NCBI RefSeq assembly: GCF_042677945.1
Contig: NZ_JBHUDN010000014.1
Length of the DNA stretch: 64,000 nt
Direction: 5' to 3' (one strand)
From: Haloplanus litoreus
GTDB lineage: Archaea > Halobacteriota > Halobacteria > Halobacteriales > Haloferacaceae
Shown piece after piece: positions 58,371 to 64,000 of the stretch. The notes beneath the pieces are model-generated. The model worked only from the letters and a program-made list of their open reading frames with translations. It ran no database searches and was not told the DNA's origin. The position numbers were made by a program, and so were the translations under genes. Positions within the stretch are counted from its first letter, which is position 1; each line of letters begins with the position of its first letter.

Positions 58371-61266
58371 CAATACGACGAACGACGACTGGACGGACAG
58401 CACGGGAATCGGCAGACGTGACTTCGTGAAAGGCCTCGGCGTCGCCTCCCTCCTCGGGGCGACTGGCCTCTCCTTCGCGGACGACGGCATGAGCGGCCTG
58501 CAGACCGTCGAGGACCCTATCGGAAACTACCCCTACCGCGACTGGGAGGACCTCTACCGCGAGGAGTGGGACTGGGACTCCATCTCCCGCTCGACCCACA
58601 GCGTCAACTGTACGGGGTCGTGCTCGTGGAACGTCTTCGTCAAGGACGGGCAGGTCTGGCGCGAGGAGCAAGCGGGCGACTACCCCACGTTCGACGACAG
58701 CCTCCCGGACCCCAACCCGCGCGGCTGTCAGAAGGGAGCCTGTTACACCGACTACGTCAACGCGGACCAGCGCGTCCTCCACCCGCTCCGTCGCACTGGC
58801 GACCGGGGAGAGGGGCGGTGGGAGCGCATCAGCTGGGACGAGGCGCTGACCGAAATCGCCGACCACGTCATCGACGAGGTGCGGGTCGGGCGGTACGACG
58901 CCATCTCGGGCTTCACTCCCATCCCCGCGATGAGCCCCGTCTCCTTCGCCTCGGGGAGTCGCCTCCTCAACCTGCTCGGCGGCGTCTCACACAGCTTCTA
59001 CGACTGGTACTCGGATCTGCCGCCGGGCCAACCGATCACCTGGGGGACCCAGACGGACAACGCCGAGTCCGCCGACTGGCACAACTCGGACTACCTGATC
59101 GCCTGGGGATCGAACATCAACGTCACGCGTATCCCGGACGCGAAGTACTTCCTCGACGCGGGCTACGAGGGGGCAAAACGCGTCGGCATCTTCACCGACT
59201 ACTCCCAGACCGCCATCCACACCGACGAGTGGCTGGCGCCCGAGGGTGGTACCGACACCGCCCTCGCGCTCGGCATGGCGCGCACCATCGTCGACGAGGA
59301 GCGGTACGACGAGACGCACCTGAAAGAGCAGACGGACATGCCGCTGCTGGTGCGCGAGGACACGGGCAAGTTCCTCCGGGCCGGCGAGGTTGGCCTCGCG
59401 ACGGACGCCGCCGACCCCGACAAGGTGTTCGTGATGGTCGACGCCGACGGGACGTTGCAACCGGCCCCCGGGTCGCTCGGGGAGCGGGACGGACAACACG
59501 ACCCGTCGGCCAGCATCGCACTCGACTTCGACCCGCAGTTGGACGTGGCTCGATCGGTCGACGCCGACGGCGGGAGCGTCGCCGTCCGCTCCGTCTGGGC
59601 GAACCTGCGGGACGAACTGTCGGCGTACACCCCCGAGTTCGTCCACGAGGAGACGGGCGTCGGCGAGAACACCTACCAGCGGATCGCTCGCGAGTTCGCG
59701 GACGCCGACGCCGCGAAGATCATCCACGGGAAGGGCGTCAACGACTGGTACCACAACGACCTGGGCAACCGAGCGATCCAACTGCTCGTGACGCTGACCG
59801 GGAATCTGGGAGACCCCGGGACCGGTCTCGATCACTACGTCGGCCAGGAGAAGATCTGGACGTTCCACGGCTGGCAGGTACTCTCCTTTCCCACCGGGAG
59901 CGTCCGGGGCGTGCCGACGACGCTGTGGACGTACTTCCACGCGGGCATCCTGAACAACACCGATCCCGACACCGCGGCGAAGATCCGAGAGTCGATCGAG
60001 AAGGGCTGGATGCCGCTCTATCCCAGCGAACGCGAGGACGGCTTCCGACCAGATCCCTCGACGCTGTTCGTCTGGCGTGGAAACCTCTTCAACCAGGCCA
60101 AGGGCAACGTCGCCGTGGAGGAACAGCTGTGGCCGAAACTCGACCTCGTGGTCGACATCAACTTCCGGATGGACTCGACGGCGATGTACTCGGACATCGT
60201 CCTCCCGGCGGCCAGCCACTACGAGAAGTACGACCTCTCGGAGACGGACATGCACACCTACGTCCACCCGTTCACCCCGGCAGTGGAGCCACTGGGCGAG
60301 GCCAAGTCGGACTGGGCCATCTTCCGCGACCTGGCCGAGAAGATTCAGGAACGCGCCCGGGAACGGGGGGTCGACCCCGTCGACGATCGGAAGTTCGACC
60401 GCACCATCGACCTCACGACCATCTACGACGACTACGTGCGCGACTGGGAGACCGGCGAAGCCGGCGGATTGGAGGACGGGCGGGCCGCTTCGGAGTTCAT
60501 CCTCGAACACTCCGAGGAGTCGAATCCGAGCGACGACGACGAGCGGATCACCTTCGACGACACCGTCGAACAGCCACAGCGACTCCTCGCGGCGGGCGAC
60601 CACTGGACCTCCGACATCGAGGACGGCGAGGCCTACGTGCCCTGGCAGCGGTACGTCCACGACAAGGAGCCGTGGCCGACGTTCACCGGCCGCCAGCAGT
60701 ACTACATCGACCACGACTGGTATCTCGAACTCGGCGAAGAGCTCCCGACCCACAAGCGCGGGCCGGCGTCGATGGGCGGGGACTATCCGCTGTCGTACAA
60801 CACGCCCCACGGTCGGTGGTCGATCCACTCGACGTGGCGGGACAACACGAAGATGCTCCGCCTCCAGCGCGGCGAACCCGTGGTCTACCTCAATCCGGAG
60901 GACGCCGCGGAGCGAGGTATCGAGGACGGCGACACGGTCGAGGTGTACAACGACCTCGCGAGCGTCGAGGTGCAGGCGAAGCTCTACCCCTCGGGCGAAC
61001 CGGGGACGCTCAGACAGTTCTTCGCGTGGGAGAAGATCCAGTACCCCGACCGGAACAATTTCAACTCACTCGTACCGATGTACATGAAGCCGACGCAGCT
61101 CGTCCAGTACCCCGCCGACACGGGCGAGCATCTCCACTTCTTCCCGAACTACTGGGGGCCGACCGGCGTCAACAGCGACGTGAACGTCGACGTGCGGCCC
61201 GCGGACGATGCCAGCGGCGCGTCGGCAGTGAGACGGGCGGAGTCCGACCGAGGTGACAGCGAATGA
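58363..61266 (+). CDS. narG: Respiratory nitrate reductase catalytic subunit NarG (external, Tat-exported)
   Basis: 967 residues. Tat signal GIGRRDFVKG (Arg18-Arg19). FS0 ligands His79, Cys83, Cys87, Cys122 (HSVNCTGSC and GCQKGAC). The Mo-coordinating Asp motif YDWYSDLPPGQPITWGTQTD is at about 213-232. The mid and C-terminal molybdopterin-binding domains (DLVVDINFRMDSTAMYSDIV, MSYNTPHGRWSIHSTW-like PLSYNTPHGRWSIHST) are present. It reduces nitrate to nitrite outside the membrane, with NarH as partner. It needs Mo-bis-MGD. Its stop overlaps narH (ATGA). Confidence 0.96.
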   Translation: MSDNTTNDDWTDSTGIGRRDFVKGLGVASLLGATGLSFADDGMSGLQTVEDPIGNYPYRDWEDLYREEWDWDSISRSTHSVNCTGSCSWNVFVKDGQVWREEQAGDYPTFDDSLPDPNPRGCQKGACYTDYVNADQRVLHPLRRTGDRGEGRWERISWDEALTEIADHVIDEVRVGRYDAISGFTPIPAMSPVSFASGSRLLNLLGGVSHSFYDWYSDLPPGQPITWGTQTDNAESADWHNSDYLIAWGSNINVTRIPDAKYFLDAGYEGAKRVGIFTDYSQTAIHTDEWLAPEGGTDTALALGMARTIVDEERYDETHLKEQTDMPLLVREDTGKFLRAGEVGLATDAADPDKVFVMVDADGTLQPAPGSLGERDGQHDPSASIALDFDPQLDVARSVDADGGSVAVRSVWANLRDELSAYTPEFVHEETGVGENTYQRIAREFADADAAKIIHGKGVNDWYHNDLGNRAIQLLVTLTGNLGDPGTGLDHYVGQEKIWTFHGWQVLSFPTGSVRGVPTTLWTYFHAGILNNTDPDTAAKIRESIEKGWMPLYPSEREDGFRPDPSTLFVWRGNLFNQAKGNVAVEEQLWPKLDLVVDINFRMDSTAMYSDIVLPAASHYEKYDLSETDMHTYVHPFTPAVEPLGEAKSDWAIFRDLAEKIQERARERGVDPVDDRKFDRTIDLTTIYDDYVRDWETGEAGGLEDGRAASEFILEHSEESNPSDDDERITFDDTVEQPQRLLAAGDHWTSDIEDGEAYVPWQRYVHDKEPWPTFTGRQQYYIDHDWYLELGEELPTHKRGPASMGGDYPLSYNTPHGRWSIHSTWRDNTKMLRLQRGEPVVYLNPEDAAERGIEDGDTVEVYNDLASVEVQAKLYPSGEPGTLRQFFAWEKIQYPDRNNFNSLVPMYMKPTQLVQYPADTGEHLHFFPNYWGPTGVNSDVNVDVRPADDASGASAVRRAESDRGDSE

Positions 61267-62315
61267 GCACCAACGACGACACCAACATCGACGTGGCGGA
61301 GGGGATCGACCACCAGGTTGCGATGGTGATGGACCTCAACAAGTGTATCGGCTGTCAGACGTGCACCATCGCCTGCAAGGACCTCTGGACGGAGGGGGGT
61401 GGCACCGACTACATGTACTGGAACAACGTCGAGACCAAACCCGGCGAGGGCTACCCCCGCGGCTGGGAGGACTCCGGCGGCGGGTGGACCGAGGACGGCT
61501 CCGAACGGGTCGACGGCGAGATTCCCTCGCGGGAGGACTACGGCCGGCCCTGGGAGTTCAACCACTCCGAGATCATGTACGAGGGGAGCGACGAACCCCT
61601 CCGCCCGCGCGAGGGCGCCGAGTGGGGTCCCAACTGGGACGAGGATCAGGGCGCCGGGGAGTACCCCAACAGCTACTACTTTTACCTGCCCCGGATCTGT
61701 AACCACTGCACCCACCCCTCCTGTGTGGAGGCCTGCCCGCGACAGGCGCTCTACAAGCGCGAGGAGGACGGCATCGTCCTCGTCGACCAGGAGCGCTGTC
61801 GGGGGTACCGCTACTGCGTCGAGGGCTGTCCGTACAAGAAGGTGTACTACAACACCGTCTCCAAGAAGTCGGAGAAGTGCATCTTCTGTTACCCTCGGCT
61901 GGAGGGCGAGGGTCCCGACGGAGAGACCTACGCCCCGGCCTGTGCCGAGGAGTGTCCGCCCCAGCTCCGGCTGGTTGGGTTCCTCGACGACGAGGACGGC
62001 CCCATCTACAAACTGGTCGAGGAGTACGAGGTGGCCTTGCCCCTCCACCCCGAGTTCCGCACCCAGCCCAACGTCTACTACATCCCCCCCTACGCGCCCG
62101 GCCAACACACGGAGGACGGCGAGTCGGTAGACGTCGACCGCATCCCGCGAGGCTACCTCCGGGAACTGTTCGGCGACGGCGTCGACCAGGCGCTCAACAC
62201 CATCGAGCGCGAGCGTCAGCGCGCCCGTCAGGGCGACGACAGCGAACTGATGGAACTGCTCCAGCACAAGAATCCGGCCAAACAGTACCGACTGGGTGTG
62301 TTCGACGATGACTGA
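61263..62315 (+). CDS. narH: Nitrate reductase iron-sulfur subunit NarH
   Basis: 350 residues. Cysteine groups: NKCIGCQTCTIACKDLW, then ICNHCTHPSCVEACPRQALY, CRGYRYCVEGCPYKKVYYN, and KCIFC...ACAEECPPQLRL, enough for one [3Fe-4S] and three [4Fe-4S] clusters. It has no own signal and would be exported by piggy-back on NarG. It relays electrons from the cytochrome b/Rieske module. It overlaps narG and the next gene. Confidence 0.96.
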   Translation: MSTNDDTNIDVAEGIDHQVAMVMDLNKCIGCQTCTIACKDLWTEGGGTDYMYWNNVETKPGEGYPRGWEDSGGGWTEDGSERVDGEIPSREDYGRPWEFNHSEIMYEGSDEPLRPREGAEWGPNWDEDQGAGEYPNSYYFYLPRICNHCTHPSCVEACPRQALYKREEDGIVLVDQERCRGYRYCVEGCPYKKVYYNTVSKKSEKCIFCYPRLEGEGPDGETYAPACAEECPPQLRLVGFLDDEDGPIYKLVEEYEVALPLHPEFRTQPNVYYIPPYAPGQHTEDGESVDVDRIPRGYLRELFGDGVDQALNTIERERQRARQGDDSELMELLQHKNPAKQYRLGVFDDD

Positions 62316-63151
62316 GGATCGAACGCGCGCACTGCTGACGGCGGCGTTCGTCGGCGCCCTAGTCGTCTCCGCGACGGNNNNNNNNNNNNNNNNNNNNNNC
62401 CGACGCCCGTCCCGCCCACGAAATTCCGGTCAGCACCCTGCCGGACGCTGCCCTGGCGGGGCCGGACGCGTCGGGGTGGTCGCAGGTGCCCGCTGCGGAC
62501 GTGGCGCTGTCGAGCGCCCCGAGCGACGTCCCGGACGCCGCCGACACGTCTATCGAGCGGATCCACGTTCAGGCCGCGCGGAGCGGGGACGTCTTCCACG
62601 TGCGCCTCCAGTGGGACGATCCGACGCGGAACGTCAGCGTCGATTCGCCGCGGACCTTCGCGGACGCGGTGGCCGTCCAGTTCCCGGTGGACACGAGTTC
62701 CCGTCCCCCCATCGCCATGGGTGGCGCCGACAATCGGGTGAACGTCTGGTACTGGAGCGGCAACGGGGCGACCCAGGAGTTGCTCGCGGGCGGTGCGGGC
62801 ACCACGACGACGTTCCCCGCGCCCACCATCGACGCCAACGCCACCTACGCGAACGGCACGTGGACGGTCGTCTACTCCCGCGAACTCACGACCGAGAGCG
62901 CGAACCGAACGACGCTCGACTCGGACGACCGACTCGACGTCGCCTTCGCCGTCTGGGACGGGGGCAACGCCGAACGTTCCGGTCGGAAAGCCGTCAGCGA
63001 GTGGCACTACTTCCCGACCGGCGACGGGCCGGCGGGGCCGCCCTATCAGGCGTTGCTCTGGACCGTCGCCGGCGTCGCCATCGTGGCCGTCGTCGGCGTG
63101 ACTGCCTTCGGCGTCCTCCGCACTCGCGGGGGCGACGGGGGGCGTTCCTGA
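62308..63151 (+). CDS. Ethylbenzene-dehydrogenase-like heme-binding subunit of the nar cluster, split by an N run
   Basis: The N-terminus (MTEDRTRALLTAAFVGALVV) is a signal segment interrupted by the N run. After it the frame is shifted by one: DARPAHEIPVSTLPDAALAG, then IHVQAARSGDVFHVRLQWDD, VAVQFPVDTSS and VNVWYWSGNG, ending with a membrane helix (LLWTVAGVAIVAVVGVTAFG). This resembles the gamma (b-heme) subunit of DMSO-reductase-family enzymes. The gap length should be 0 mod 3. It is likely an extracellular heme carrier anchored at its C-terminus. Confidence 0.8.
62378..62399. other. Run of 22 undetermined bases
   Basis: N from 62378 to 62399 in the signal-peptide region of the gamma-like subunit. 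The frame differs on the two sides, so the run length is not the true gap size. Confidence 0.95.
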
Positions 63152-63834
63152 TGGCGACGACCGATCCCCGCGACGACGTCGGGAGCGTCGACACCGACCC
63201 GGCGGCACGGGGGACGGTGTACACGACGCTCGCCCGCGCCTTCCGCCATCCCGACCGGGAGTTCCACGAGGCCGTCGCGGCCGGCCGTCTGGGTGAAGAA
63301 CTGACTCGCTGTCTGGATCACACGGCCCTCGACGTGGCGGTGCCGGACCTGAAGACGGCGGACGACTACGAGACGCTGGCGGCCCGGTACAACGACCTGT
63401 TCCAACTGGGGTACGCGGAGTACGTCGACCGGACGGACGGTACGCTCGACTCAGAGGGGCCGCCGGTCCCGCTGTACGAGTCGAAGTACCGCCCCGATCA
63501 GTCCTGGAACGACGTCAACCTCGACCTTGCGCGGGCGTACAACTACTACGGACTGGAGATCGACACCGACGAACGCGACAACCACGACGCCCTGACCTAC
63601 GAACTGGAGTTCGCGGGCTATCTGGCCCGGCGGGAAGCAGCCGTCGACGACGGTGACGCCGCCGCCAGACTCGACTTCCACGACCGCCACCTCGGCCACG
63701 CCGCCGCGGGTATCGCCGAACGCGTCGACGGCGAACCCGGGACCGGCGTCTACGGCGGCCTGACGGCACTGCTGGAGGCGTTCGTCAGAGCCGACCGTAA
63801 CGACCTCGCGACGCGACTGGAGGGGTCGATATGA
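63151..63834 (+). CDS. narJ: Nitrate reductase assembly chaperone NarJ (TorD/DmsD family)
   Basis: 227 residues, all-helical. LARAFRHPDREFHEAV at the N-terminus, YNDLFQLGYAEYVDRT and VPLYESKYRPDQSWNDVNLD are typical of TorD/NarJ chaperones (the E..Y...P motif). It keeps NarG competent for Mo-cofactor insertion before Tat export. It overlaps the preceding stop by 1 nt and the next start by 4 nt. Confidence 0.9.
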   Translation: MATTDPRDDVGSVDTDPAARGTVYTTLARAFRHPDREFHEAVAAGRLGEELTRCLDHTALDVAVPDLKTADDYETLAARYNDLFQLGYAEYVDRTDGTLDSEGPPVPLYESKYRPDQSWNDVNLDLARAYNYYGLEIDTDERDNHDALTYELEFAGYLARREAAVDDGDAAARLDFHDRHLGHAAAGIAERVDGEPGTGVYGGLTALLEAFVRADRNDLATRLEGSI

Positions 63835-64000
63835 CGGCCCGAGCGAGCGCGGGGCGGCGACACTGGCACCCACCGATCCCGGAGGACCGCCGTCGGGCGG
63901 TCGTCGGGGGGGCCGCTGGCGTCGCTGCGCTCGGCGTCGCCGCCAAGTTTCTCCTGACCGTCGTGATCAACGCGCCGGCGGGACCGCCGGTCGGCGGCGG
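63831..64000 (+). CDS. Start of a further nar-cluster membrane protein (truncated by window edge)
   Basis: 56 complete codons are visible: MTARASAGRRHWHPPIPEDR, then a hydrophobic helix VVGGAAGVAALGVAAKFLLT. The ATG overlaps the narJ stop (ATGA). It cannot be identified from this part; it may be a membrane component at the end of the nar cluster. Confidence 0.6.
   Translation, partial: MTARASAGRRHWHPPIPEDRRRAVVGGAAGVAALGVAAKFLLTVVINAPAGPPVGG

Noticed and set aside
58566..61256. 896-codon + strand frame inside narG
   Set aside because: Arg-rich alternative frame; narG in its own frame is complete and motif-rich.
1..64000. CRISPR array
   Set aside because: No series of regularly spaced identical repeats was seen; the only tandem repeat is the 30-bp tract at 38113.

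Overview
The window is chromosomal DNA of an extremely halophilic archaeon (class Halobacteria). It has high GC, strongly Asp/Glu-rich proteins, twin-arginine signals with lipoboxes, archaeal-type ribosomal proteins (S8e, L18e) and RNA polymerase subunits (D, K, N), leaderless-type TATA boxes 25-30 nt before ATGs, and a haloarchaeal respiratory nitrate reductase cluster. The genus cannot be fixed from the sequence. Three short N runs and several apparent single-base frameshifts suggest a draft assembly.

Layout. 1-8.2 kb: housekeeping genes (alpha/beta hydrolase, NurA, HAD hydrolase, CBS-less IMPDH/GMPR-family enzyme, DUF2240-type protein, S8e) and an AbrB-PhoU regulator. 8.4-13.7 kb: the high-affinity phosphate operon pstS-pstC-pstA-pstB followed by phoU, with similar promoter elements in front of the AbrB-PhoU gene, pstS and phoU. 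13.7-16.7 kb: a bacterio-opsin-activator-like regulator, a methyltransferase/NTF2 fusion and a DUF2342-like metalloprotease. 16.8-22.9 kb (minus strand): the translation/transcription cluster tRNA-Ser, S13, S4, S11, RpoD, tRNA-Leu, L18e, L13, S9, RpoN, RpoK, enolase, S2. 23-28.4 kb: moaA, divergent mrp, UspA, CBS protein, uracil-DNA glycosylase family protein and a DUF2064-like protein. 28.5-28.8 kb: tRNA-Ser followed by degenerate copies of its 3' end. 30-35.5 kb: a branched-chain amino-acid-type ABC transporter (livH-M-G-F) converging on a substrate-binding protein whose two halves are in swapped order, that is, circularly permuted.

From tRNA-Thr (36.07 kb) to about 43.4 kb the DNA is looser and lower in GC. 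This stretch carries an orphan regulator, a cold-shock protein, small zinc proteins, a Pit phosphate transporter, UspA and a lone virus-tail-like beta-helix protein; it reads as an accessory region. 43.4-55.4 kb returns to core-type genes: PPOX-fold protein, UspA, P-type cation ATPase, EamA exporter, TrmB-like regulator, tiny zinc ribbons, AstE-like deacylase, KptA and succinyl-CoA synthetase (sucC-sucD). 55.6 kb to the end is a tightly coupled nar cluster, in which every junction has an overlapping stop and start: small membrane protein, Rieske protein, cytochrome b, small membrane protein, narG, narH, ethylbenzene-dehydrogenase-like subunit, narJ and the start of one more membrane protein. 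NarG carries a Tat signal, so nitrate is reduced on the outer face. The Rieske/cytochrome b pair probably replaces NarI in passing quinol electrons to NarGH.

Strongest observations: the circularly permuted LivJ-type protein at 30101-31441; the shared Pho promoter motif; an element at gene 3' ends that recurs three times; the duplicated tRNA-Ser 3' end; an in-frame methyltransferase-NTF2 fusion; and several one-base frameshifts.
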